Assembly: GCA_018716365.1 (NCBI GenBank)
Contig: DVKA01000088.1
Location: 1 to 7,118, forward strand
From: Candidatus Caccocola faecipullorum
GTDB taxonomy: Bacteria; Synergistota; Synergistia; Synergistales; Synergistaceae
Length of the DNA stretch: 7,118 nucleotides
Direction: 5' to 3'
Every line of letters begins with the position of its first letter. The first letter of the stretch is position 1. This document shows positions 1 to 5,164 of this stretch, piece after piece. Under the pieces are notes generated by a model that worked only from the letters and a program-made list of their open reading frames with translations, did no database searches and was not told where the DNA came from. The translations under genes were made by a program, and so were the position numbers.

Positions 1-1
1 C

Positions 2-664
2 AACTGCTTCAATTACGGCAATGTTGAGAGTGGGGAGAATATAGGCGGTGTCGCCGGCAGCAACTCATACACTGTGAGTAACTGCATCTGGCTGGACAGT
101 ACAGCAGAGAAGGGAATAGGTTCCGGCAGCGGCGACGCGACATCAATCAATGACATCTCTTCCGTCGTCACATGGCTCTCCCTCTCGCAGAGCGCCGTTG
201 AAGTCGGAATAAACAAAGCGGCTGAGATAGATTTAATACTCAAGCCTGCAATGTCGGCCTCAGGCGGTACTGCGCCGGATGGCGCGTTCGGCGATGCCCG
301 CGCTGTGCGCGCAGACGAAGTTGGCCCCCTCTCTATCTCAGACGGCAATATAGCCAGCGCGGAATACGCCGGCGGGAAAATCACCGTGACAGGAAAGAGT
401 ATCGGCGAGACTACGCTGACGATGCAAGTGAAACTCCATCCGACGGATTTCTCTTCGCTGACGAATGAAACGCCGGAATATGAAAACGACGACACAATCG
501 ACTTCACCTTCAGCCTCCCAGTAAGGGTAGTCGCGGAGGCACAGAGCGGCGGTTCATCCAGCGGCTCCGGCTCGTCCGGCGGCGGTGGCGGCGGATGCTC
601 CGCTGGCTTCGGCGCGCTCGCGCTGCTCGCGGCGGTTCCCCTGTTTTTCCGCAGAAAGAAGTAA
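2..664 (+). CDS. Synerg-CTERM surface protein, C-terminal part (5' end outside window)
   Basis: The reading frame is open from the window edge to TAA at 662-664, so 220 codons are visible and the true start lies upstream; the GTG at 74 is internal. The first ~30 residues (NCFNYGNVESGENIGGVAGS, then a TVSNCIWLD segment) resemble GLUG-type repeats of large bacterial surface proteins. The middle ~110 residues look like a beta-rich extracellular domain that I cannot name. The end is diagnostic: a Ser/Gly linker from about codon 182, a six-Gly run, Cys (codon 596-598)-Ser-Ala-Gly-Phe-Gly, a hydrophobic helix, then RRKK. This is the Synerg-CTERM sorting signal. In the similar MYXO-CTERM system the Gly-Cys site is processed by an intramembrane protease; that it works the same way here is inference. 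Expected location: exported and held at the cell surface. Ligand or role unknown. Confidence 0.88.
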   Translation, partial: NCFNYGNVESGENIGGVAGSNSYTVSNCIWLDSTAEKGIGSGSGDATSINDISSVVTWLSLSQSAVEVGINKAAEIDLILKPAMSASGGTAPDGAFGDARAVRADEVGPLSISDGNIASAEYAGGKITVTGKSIGETTLTMQVKLHPTDFSSLTNETPEYENDDTIDFTFSLPVRVVAEAQSGGSSSGSGSSGGGGGGCSAGFGALALLAAVPLFFRRKK

Positions 665-776
665 ATCTGACACAAATTCAGGCGCGGCCGCGGGCGGGAT
701 AAAAAGCGTCCCCGCTTCCCGTCCAGGGGCCGCGCCGGTGAAACGAAGCGGCTCCCTCCGCTTCGCAGGCACAACG

Positions 777-823
777 ACGCGGACGGAGGATTTCCCGTCG
801 CTCCGTCCGCGTTCATAAATTTT
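777..823 (+). terminator. Possible intrinsic terminator downstream of the surface protein gene
   Basis: A perfect 12-bp stem (777-788 with 801-812, core GCGGACGGAG/CTCCGTCCGC) with a 12-nt loop is followed by TCATAAATTTT. The T run begins about 8 nt after the stem and is short, so termination may be inefficient. It lies 112 bp after the stop codon of the surface protein gene. It could instead be a processing or stability hairpin. Confidence 0.4.
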
Positions 824-841
824 CGTCCGCGGGACAAAGAA

Positions 842-873
842 GCCGCGCCGCAGTCAGGCGCGTGAGTTGAAAC
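842..873 (+). repeat. Type I-C CRISPR-like solitary repeat, copy 1
   Basis: A 32-bp unit with the layout of a type I-C CRISPR repeat: GC at the left, a 6-bp dyad CGCGCC/GGCGCG (844-849 with 857-862) around a 7-nt loop, then the tail TGAGTTGAAAC. It matches the unit at 956-987 at 23 of 32 positions, with differences mostly in the loop, and both are followed by the same GCTTA. No array is present, so this is a lone unit or relic. Family resemblance is from memory of I-C repeats (GTCGC...GCGTGGATTGAAAC type), not from a search. Confidence 0.5.
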
Positions 874-915
874 GCTTATGTGCATAAGGCAGATATAGCG
901 CCGTTCCCGCAGCCT

Positions 916-936
916 GCCGCGCAAGAAAAGCGCGGC
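916..936. repeat. Short inverted repeat between the CRISPR-like units
   Basis: GCCGCGC (916-922) and GCGCGGC (930-936) pair perfectly around the loop AAGAAAA. A GAAACG follows at 948-953, preceded by another GGCGCG at 937-942, so this stretch could be a third, strongly degraded copy of the hairpin-plus-GAAACG unit. Spacing to the other copies is irregular, so this is tentative. Confidence 0.35.
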
Positions 937-955
937 GGCGCGGCGGAGAAACGGA

Positions 956-987
956 ATCGCGCCGGGTTTCGGCGCGCGAATTGAAAC
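956..987 (+). repeat. Type I-C CRISPR-like solitary repeat, copy 2
   Basis: Same 32-bp layout and same orientation as copy 1: ATCGCGCC start, a 7-bp dyad CGCGCCG/CGGCGCG (958-964 with 970-976) around the 5-nt loop GGTTT, then CGAATTGAAAC. Loop changes relative to copy 1 leave the stem intact, and the dyad here is one pair longer. It starts 114 bp after copy 1, leaving 82 bp between them, which is too long for a single I-C spacer (about 34 bp) and not a clean double unit. Confidence 0.5.
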
Positions 988-1053
988 GCTTAGGTTGCGT
1001 TTATGCAGAGCAATGCAAATGCGCCGCACCGGCCCACGGACGGAGGCGGCGCG

Positions 1054-1096
1054 AAGCCGGAGCGCCCTGTCCGCTGCGCTCCGGCTTTTATTTTTT
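1054..1096 (+). terminator. Strong intrinsic terminator, plus strand, no obvious upstream gene
   Basis: A perfect 12-bp stem, AAGCCGGAGCGC (1054-1065) with GCGCTCCGGCTT (1076-1087), has a 10-nt loop and runs straight into TTTTATTTTTT on the plus strand. The plus-strand U tract is much better than anything on the minus side, where the stem is followed by CGCGCC. The nearest plus-strand stop codon is 390 bp upstream. The hairpin is also 24 bp past the symporter stop and could protect that mRNA's 3' end, but the orientation argues for a plus-strand transcript ending here. Confidence 0.75.
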
Positions 1097-1110
1097 CATT
1101 TTCATAAATT

Positions 1111-2547
1111 TTACTTTCGTATAATTCCCGCTCGCCCGCGCCGTCCGTCCGCCAGGCTGACTGCAACTGTCGCAAGCGCGGAGGCCGCGGCGGCGGGGAG
1201 GATTTCGTACATCTGAGCCTTGAGGAAGAGGACGTTGTACCATATGACGCTGACGGCGACGCCCGTGAGCATTCCGCAGAGCGCGCCGCGCCCGGTCGTC
1301 CGTTTCCAGTGGAGCGAGAGGATCAGCGGCGGCGCGAAGGCCGCGCCCATGACGGCGAAGGCGTAGAGGACGAACCAGAATATCATGCGCGCCTCCGAGG
1401 CGGCGGCGAGCGCGGAGGCGAGGCCGGCGGCTGCGATGACGGCGCGGGCCGCTTTTTTCGCGTCGCTTTCTGAAAGTTTACGCCCGCATACGCCCTCTAT
1501 TATGTCGAGATGGACGGTCTGCGCCGTGAGCACTATGAGCGAGTCGAGCGTCGAGAGTATCGCGGAGAATACCGCGGCGGCGACGACGCCCGCGATTATC
1601 GGATTGTATTTCTGCATGACGAGGGCAGGGAAGGCGAACTCCGGGTCTGCTACGGAGGGGAGCATGAGGCGGCATGAGAGGCCGAGCAGCGTGCTGCCCG
1701 AGGCCTGTATGAGCACCCACGCGACGCCGAGGACGGCGGCGTGCGCGAGAGACGAATCGTCGCGCGCCGTTATGAAGCGCTGCAATATGTGCGGCTGGCC
1801 CATGAGACCGAGGCCGCCCGAGGCGAGCCCGGCGGCGAAGGCGAAGGCCGAAGCGCCGGTGTGTCCGCCGCCCGCGGAGAGCAGCGCGGGGTCTATCGCC
1901 CAGAGCTTCGCCCAGAAGGCGTGCCAGCCGCCAGCCTGCATGACGAAGGCCGCGGGGAACAGCGCGAGCACTGCGAGTATGGCGACGCCCTGCGCGACGT
2001 CTGTCCAGACGACGGCCCTGTAACCGCCGAGGAATGTGTAGAAGGTGGCCGCGAAGGCGGCGGCCCAAACCGCCGCGCCGTAGCTGAAGCCCGCGGCTTC
2101 GAAGACCTTGCCGGCGCTCGTGAGCTGGCCCGCGGCGTAGACTGTGAAGAATACGGCGATGAGCGCCGATGAGGCGAGCCGCAGGCGCGCGCCGCACTCC
2201 GGGAAGCGCAGGGCGAAATAATGAGGGAGCGATGCCGCGCCGGTCTGCCGCGTGAAGCGGCGCAGGGCGGGCGCGACGAAGGCGTAGTTGCAGAATATGC
2301 CGAGCGTGTAGCCTACGCATATCCACATCATAGAAGCGCCGTAGATGTATGCGAAGCCGACCGCGCCGGTGAAGACCCAGCCGCTTGAGTCGGAAGCGCC
2401 TACGGAAAGCGCCGTCGGCACTGCGCCGAAATTGCGGTCGCCGAGGTAGAAGCTCTCCGCCGTTTTCGAGCCGCGCCTGTCGGCCGCGAAGCCTATTGCG
2501 ATGAATACGGCGAAGTAGAGCGCGCAGACGGCGAGCGCCGCGCTCAT
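1111..2547 (-). CDS. putP: PutP-like sodium/solute symporter (SSS family)
   Basis: A 478-residue inner-membrane carrier predicted to take up a small organic solute, proline being the best guess, with sodium. Length and an almost wholly hydrophobic helical pattern (about 13 segments) fit the solute:sodium symporter family. Landmarks line up with E. coli PutP as I remember it: TALSVGASDSSGW at 45-57 (D53 and S55 match PutP D55 and S57 of the sodium/substrate region), SLPHYFALRF at 106-115, FLGGYRAVVWTD at 172-183, GQPHILQRF at 250-258, and SAILSTLDS at 328-336 (S332/T333 match the sodium ligands S340/T341). The ATG overlaps the stop of the small upstream gene (ATGA) and has GGAGG (complement of 2558-2562) 10 nt upstream. 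Substrate could differ, since family members take pantothenate, sugars or carboxylates. TAA stop at 1111-1113. Confidence 0.9.
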   Translation of the reverse strand: MSAALAVCALYFAVFIAIGFAADRRGSKTAESFYLGDRNFGAVPTALSVGASDSSGWVFTGAVGFAYIYGASMMWICVGYTLGIFCNYAFVAPALRRFTRQTGAASLPHYFALRFPECGARLRLASSALIAVFFTVYAAGQLTSAGKVFEAAGFSYGAAVWAAAFAATFYTFLGGYRAVVWTDVAQGVAILAVLALFPAAFVMQAGGWHAFWAKLWAIDPALLSAGGGHTGASAFAFAAGLASGGLGLMGQPHILQRFITARDDSSLAHAAVLGVAWVLIQASGSTLLGLSCRLMLPSVADPEFAFPALVMQKYNPIIAGVVAAAVFSAILSTLDSLIVLTAQTVHLDIIEGVCGRKLSESDAKKAARAVIAAAGLASALAAASEARMIFWFVLYAFAVMGAAFAPPLILSLHWKRTTGRGALCGMLTGVAVSVIWYNVLFLKAQMYEILPAAAASALATVAVSLADGRRGRAGIIRK

Positions 2548-2678
2548 CTCTTACGTTCCTCCGCCTCCGCGCGCTTCGCCCGCCATTCGGCGCGGCGGCA
2601 GTAGAGGAGCGCCGAAGCCAAGGCGGCGAGCGGGAATATTATGAATACAAAATCGACGAAGAACGGAATTTCCGTCAC
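2544..2678 (-). CDS. Small single-helix membrane protein coupled to the symporter (44 aa)
   Basis: Starting at GTG (2676-2678), the product is 44 residues: a short acidic N-terminus (TEIPFFVDF), one hydrophobic helix (about residues 6-26: FVDFVFIIFPLAALASALLY) and a highly charged tail rich in Arg, Lys and Glu. Its TGA overlaps the symporter ATG in ATGA, so translation is probably coupled. I prefer the GTG because GGAGG sits 9 nt upstream (2688-2692); the longer TTG form at 2732 adds a Cys/Arg-rich leader without a clear Shine-Dalgarno. Tiny one-helix proteins encoded just before SSS symporters are known as small accessory subunits, for example YhdT with PanF and DUF4212 proteins; membership here rests on position and topology, not on a residue match. 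Confidence 0.72.
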   Translation of the reverse strand: MTEIPFFVDFVFIIFPLAALASALLYCRRAEWRAKRAEAEERKR

Positions 2679-2687
2679 TGGTACGCG

Positions 2688-2692
2688 CCTCC
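2688..2692 (-). promoter_or_regulatory. Ribosome binding site that fixes the small protein start
   Basis: The minus strand reads GGAGG here, 9 nt before the GTG at 2678. No comparable site precedes the in-frame TTG at 2732, so this decides the 44-residue form. Confidence 0.7.
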
Positions 2693-2738
2693 GGCAACAC
2701 TGTATGGGCGCGCTCGCGTGCGCGCCGCACAAGGATAA

Positions 2739-2747
2739 ATTTTAGCA
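2739..2747 (-). promoter_or_regulatory. Candidate extended -10 promoter of the symporter operon
   Basis: The minus strand reads TGCTAAAAT, an extended -10 (TGnTANAAT type), giving a leader of roughly 55 nt to the GTG at 2678. There is no recognisable -35 in the GC-rich sequence upstream, which an extended -10 can tolerate. A second minus-strand TATAAT at 2821-2826 is an alternative with a ~140-nt leader. Confidence 0.45.
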
Positions 2748-2809
2748 TAAGGCGGCTTTTCGCGCGCGTCGGGCGAACGGCCTATCTGCGCAAGATTTTT
2801 GTTATTACG

Positions 2810-2842
2810 AAAATATTTGCATTATAAAATATTCTGCACAAT
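2810..2842. repeat. Tandem AT-rich repeat in the divergent promoter region
   Basis: Two back-to-back units of 16 and 17 bp begin AAAATATT (2810-2817 and 2826-2833), each followed by TGCA (2818-2821 and 2835-2838) and ending in AT. They lie between the candidate minus-strand promoter and the regulator promoter. They could be binding sites for a regulator or an UP-like AT-rich element; no function is shown. Confidence 0.4.
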
Positions 2843-2853
2843 AAACCTTTTGC

Positions 2854-2899
2854 CGTTATCTATTAAATTTGGAAATTTTTGTTATAATCATAGATAACG
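2854..2899. promoter_or_regulatory. Candidate operator: 10-bp inverted repeat around the regulator -10
   Basis: CGTTATCTAT (2854-2863) and ATAGATAACG (2890-2899) are perfect reverse complements with a 26-bp gap. The plus-strand -10 hexamer (2883-2888) lies in that gap and the right arm covers the expected transcription start. An outer pair, TTTTGC (2848-2853) and GCAAAA (2907-2912), extends the symmetry imperfectly. A further GTTAT at 2881-2885 with ATAAC at 2894-2898 gives an alternative, tighter dyad. Binding here would block the XRE-cupin promoter, consistent with autoregulation, though the binding protein is inferred. Confidence 0.55.
2880..2888 (+). promoter_or_regulatory. Extended -10 promoter of the XRE-cupin gene
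   Basis: TGTTATAAT is a consensus extended -10 (TGn plus TATAAT at 2883-2888). No good -35 is found 16-18 bp upstream. The expected start near 2895 gives a leader of about 44 nt before the ATG at 2939. The surrounding sequence is strongly AT-rich. Confidence 0.7.
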
Positions 2900-2938
2900 C
2901 CGGTAAGCAAAACTACGGAAAGACGGTGACGACGGAAT

Positions 2939-3499
2939 ATGCTTGGACAGCGCGTTAAAAAATTGAGGAAGGAGCGCGGCGCGACGCTGAAGCAGGTCGC
3001 GGACGCCTCCGGGCTTTCGCAGGGATACCTCAGCCAGATCGAGACCGACAAGGTCGAGCCCTCTATCTCGGTGCTGCGCAAGCTATCGTCGTATTACAGG
3101 GTTCCGCTGCTCTACTTTTTTGACACCGACCCAGTCGAAGACATCGTCGTGCGGAAGAACGAGCGCAAGATCATCAGCAGCCCGCGCGCGCCGATTACAT
3201 ACGAGATGCTTCAGAACGACGTGACGAATAAGAAGATGGAGTGCTCGATAATGAAGCTCGCGCCGCATTACAGCGACCCAGACGGCGTTTATGCCTCGTA
3301 CCCGGGAGAAGAATGTTTCCTCGTGCTCAGCGGCGCGGTAGAGTTCGAGCAGGACGGGCGCGTCTATACGCTTGAAGAGGGCGACAGCATTTATTACGAA
3401 AGCTCGAAGCCTTTCCGCCTGATGAACCCGCGCGACGTGACCGCGGAGATCGTAGGCGTCCGCACGCCGCCGAACAGGCGCGCGGAGAGCGAGGAATAG
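2939..3499 (+). CDS. XRE-family transcriptional regulator with C-terminal cupin domain
   Basis: A 186-residue cytoplasmic DNA-binding protein of the HTH_3-plus-cupin_2 architecture (PuuR/SutR-like). Residues 3-58 form the helix-turn-helix: GQRVKKLRKERGATLKQVAD, then the recognition region SQGYLSQIETDKVEPSISVL at 27-46. Residues ~104-175 form a small cupin barrel, with PGEECFLVLSGAVEF at 122-136 and YTLEEGDSIYYESSKPF at 143-159, the two conserved cupin motifs. Proteins of this design sense a small metabolite and repress or activate neighbouring uptake or catabolic genes. The divergent PutP-like symporter is the natural candidate target. The Shine-Dalgarno is weak (GGTG about 11 nt upstream; GGAA lies too close to the ATG), so expression may be low. 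Ligand and target are inference; the family is secure. Confidence 0.93.
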   Translation: MLGQRVKKLRKERGATLKQVADASGLSQGYLSQIETDKVEPSISVLRKLSSYYRVPLLYFFDTDPVEDIVVRKNERKIISSPRAPITYEMLQNDVTNKKMECSIMKLAPHYSDPDGVYASYPGEECFLVLSGAVEFEQDGRVYTLEEGDSIYYESSKPFRLMNPRDVTAEIVGVRTPPNRRAESEE

Positions 3500-3529
3500 G
3501 GCCGTTTTACTAAAGAGCGCAAAATTAAG

Positions 3530-3570
3530 CGGCGCGCGGGAATTTTACCCGCGCGCCGTTGTTTTATGTT
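3530..3570. terminator. Bidirectional intrinsic terminator between regulator and rmuC
   Basis: A perfect 11-bp stem, CGGCGCGCGGG (3530-3540) with CCCGCGCGCCG (3548-3558), and a 7-nt AATTTTA loop. On the plus strand it is followed by TTGTTTTATGTTGTTTTA; on the minus strand by CTTAATTTTG. It lies 30 bp after the regulator stop and 25 bp past the rmuC stop, so it can serve both convergent genes. Confidence 0.85.
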
Positions 3571-3582
3571 GTTTTATACGCT

Positions 3583-5022
3583 TTAGAAAATTTTCCCCTG
3601 CTGCGCCTTGTCTTCGCCCGCGTTCAGAAATTCCTCGCCGCCTTCGAGCGGGAGCTGCTGGACGTTCTTGAGCGCGCGGTTTATCGCGCGAGTGCGCACT
3701 CCGGCGTTGTCGAGTTCCTTGCCCGCGGCCTCTATTTTTTCGCGCGTCTTTTCGAGCACGACGCCGAATTTTTCAAACTCCGTCTTTACCTTGCCGAGCA
3801 GCACCCAGACTTCGCTCGAACGCTTCTCTATCGCAAGGGTGCGGAAGCCCATCTGCAAGCTGTTGAGCAGCGCGCACACCGTCGTCGGCCCCGCTGGGAC
3901 TACGCGGTATTCGCGCGATATGCGCTCGCAGAGGCCGTCAAGGCGCAGCACCTCGGCGTAGAGCCCTTCGACGGGCAGGTAGAGTATGCCGAAGTCGGTA
4001 GTGTGCGGCGGCTCGATGTATTTGTCGTGTATCGCCTTCGCCTCGTCGAGCACGCGGGCCCGCAGCGCCTTCTGCGCCTCCGTGAGCGCCGCGGCGTCGC
4101 CGCGCTCGGAGGCCGCCGTTATGCGCTGGTAGTCCTCCATCGGGAATTTGGAGTCGATCGGCAGGTAGACGGTCGCGCCGCCCTCGCCGCGCCCGGGAAG
4201 GACTACGGCGAACTCTACGCGCTGCCCGCTGCCTGGGCGCGTCTCGACGTTTTCGGCGTACTGTTCTTTCGTCAGCATCTGTTCGAGCAGGGCGCGGAGC
4301 TGCATTTCGCCCCACGTGCCGCGCGCCTTGACGTTGGAGAGGACTTTTTTCAAATCGCCGACGTCGGAGGTCAGGGCGCGCATTTCGCCGAGGCCCTTGT
4401 GCACCTGTTCAAGCCGCTCGGAGACTGTGTTGAAGGCCTCGCCGAGCCTTTTTTCGAGCGTCGCGTGCAGCTGCTCGTCTACCGTCGCGCGCATCTTTTC
4501 GAGCTTCTCTTCATTGCCTTTCTGGAGCTCGCGCAGTTTTTCCTCGACGGTCGAGCGCATCGCTTCGAGCTTGTCTTCGTTCAGCCTGCTGATGTTCGCA
4601 AGCTGGTTCGAGAAGGCGGCGAGGCTCTCCGTCTGGCTCTCGCTTATCTCCTTTATGCGCGCCGCCTGCGCTTCGCCGAGGGCCGCGAGCTGCTTCGCAA
4701 AGTTCTGGAAGCTGTCGCGCTGCACGCTGCCTATTTCCATCACGCGCTTCGCCTGCGCGTCACCGAGGACGGCGAAGTTCCGCGCCTGTTCCGCGCGCCC
4801 GGCCGCCGCCGTCTCGTTCTGCTCGCGGCGCATCGCGGTCAGATTCTTCGCAAGAGTATCCTCCGTCTCGCCGAGCCTCGCCTCGACGCTTTGCAGCCTC
4901 GTCAGCAGCTCGCGCGCCGTCTGCTCCATCGCGCCCGCGCTCTCGCGGAAGCGCGACATCGAGAAAGCGACGTAGACGGCCGCCAGAATAATCGCCAGTC
5001 CGGCCCCTATCAAAATGGGCAT
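3583..5022 (-). CDS. rmuC: DNA recombination protein RmuC
   Basis: A 479-residue RmuC homologue (COG1322 family), linked in E. coli to limiting rearrangement at inverted repeats; exact biochemistry is unsettled, and a nuclease-like fold has been proposed. The N-terminus has one membrane helix (about residues 2-20, PILIGAGLAIILAAVYVAF), followed by a long coiled coil to ~residue 220 and then the conserved domain: KVLSNVKARGTWGEMQL near 226-242, PIDSKFP near 288-294, TTDFGILYLPVEGLYAEVL near 341-359, and GPTTVCALLNSLQMGFRTLA near 378-397. I chose the ATG at 5020-5022 because GGAGGTG (5032-5038) lies 9 nt upstream; the GTG at 5034 that would add four residues is inside that ribosome binding site. 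The coiled coil contains internal repeats (see findings). It stands alone with its own promoter and terminator. Confidence 0.95.
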   Translation of the reverse strand: MPILIGAGLAIILAAVYVAFSMSRFRESAGAMEQTARELLTRLQSVEARLGETEDTLAKNLTAMRREQNETAAAGRAEQARNFAVLGDAQAKRVMEIGSVQRDSFQNFAKQLAALGEAQAARIKEISESQTESLAAFSNQLANISRLNEDKLEAMRSTVEEKLRELQKGNEEKLEKMRATVDEQLHATLEKRLGEAFNTVSERLEQVHKGLGEMRALTSDVGDLKKVLSNVKARGTWGEMQLRALLEQMLTKEQYAENVETRPGSGQRVEFAVVLPGRGEGGATVYLPIDSKFPMEDYQRITAASERGDAAALTEAQKALRARVLDEAKAIHDKYIEPPHTTDFGILYLPVEGLYAEVLRLDGLCERISREYRVVPAGPTTVCALLNSLQMGFRTLAIEKRSSEVWVLLGKVKTEFEKFGVVLEKTREKIEAAGKELDNAGVRTRAINRALKNVQQLPLEGGEEFLNAGEDKAQQGKIF

Positions 5023-5031
5023 CAAACGAAA

Positions 5032-5038
5032 CACCTCC
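5032..5038 (-). promoter_or_regulatory. Strong ribosome binding site of rmuC
   Basis: The minus strand reads GGAGGTG, complementary to the 16S rRNA 3' end, 9 nt before the ATG at 5022. It decides the start and rules out the GTG embedded within it. Confidence 0.8.
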
Positions 5039-5052
5039 GTTCAGATGTCCCT

Positions 5053-5081
5053 ATTATATAGTCAGACTTTAGGAAAATAAA
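5053..5081 (-). promoter_or_regulatory. Candidate rmuC promoter
   Basis: The minus strand has a consensus -10 TATAAT (5058 to 5053) and a weak -35 TTTATT (5081 to 5076) at 17 bp spacing, in an AT-rich island just past the terminator of the two-component genes. The implied leader is only about 25 nt. Confidence 0.6.
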
Positions 5082-5100
5082 ATAGGCTGGATATATACAA

Positions 5101-5138
5101 ATAAAATTTCCCGCGGGCGGCGAACCTCGGCGCGGGAA
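5101..5138 (-). terminator. Intrinsic terminator of the two-component operon
   Basis: On the minus strand TTCCCGCG pairs with CGCGGGAA (plus-strand arms 5131-5138 and 5108-5115) around a 15-nt loop, followed by ATTTTATTTG. It lies 26 bp after the response regulator stop and before the rmuC promoter. Confidence 0.72.
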
Positions 5139-5164
5139 TATCAGCCGGAGAATATGCGAGCTTT

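Larger units (their letters stand above)
665..1110. other. Gene-free, hairpin-rich intergenic region
   Basis: I see no convincing protein gene in these 446 bp; open frames crossing it are by-products of high GC and lack recognisable domains. It contains a string of dyads: 681-689 with 728-736 (9 bp, long loop), 744-751 with 758-765 (8 bp, 6-nt loop), 777-788 with 801-812 (12 bp), 916-922 with 930-936 (7 bp, A-rich loop), two CRISPR-like repeats (842-873 and 956-987), and a terminator at 1054-1096. The hexamer GAAACG occurs four times, at 740, 869/870, 948 and 984, each time just downstream of a GC-rich dyad arm. It may be a long 3' region of the surface protein gene, a small RNA locus, or CRISPR debris. 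Confidence 0.6.

Noticed and set aside
867..899. Promoter formed by TTGAAA of the first CRISPR-like repeat and GATATA or TATAGC downstream
   Set aside because: The spacing would be 19 or 21 bp and both -10 candidates are weak; the second repeat has no -10 at a suitable distance either.
842..987. A functional CRISPR array
   Set aside because: Only two diverged units are present, separated by 82 bp, with no regular spacing and no cas genes in the window. Reported as CRISPR-like repeats only.
13..1029. Minus-strand 338-codon open frame
   Set aside because: It runs antisense to the surface protein gene and through the hairpin-rich spacer. Its N-terminal pieces (RNLSVSIRAP, MHISVSTHAP) are just translations of the CRISPR-like repeats, a known source of spurious proteins.
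665..1110. Insertion sequence or integrase remnant
   Set aside because: No transposase or integrase fragment and no terminal inverted repeats were found; the only flanking match is the 12-bp TTCATAAATTTT repeat.
1478..2326. Minus-strand 282-codon open frame inside the symporter
   Set aside because: Arg/His-rich low-complexity product in a shifted frame of a well-supported membrane transporter.
2679..2732. Longer 62-residue form of the small membrane protein from TTG
   Set aside because: TTG is a rarer start, no Shine-Dalgarno precedes it, and the added residues are Cys/Arg-rich and do not resemble a membrane protein leader; GGAGG supports the GTG at 2678.
3559..5061. Plus-strand 500-codon open frame opposite rmuC
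   Set aside because: It is longer than rmuC itself, but rmuC has conserved domains, a strong ribosome binding site, a promoter and a terminator. The antisense product is a biased Arg/Leu/Ala/His-rich sequence with no domain, as expected opposite GC-rich codons.
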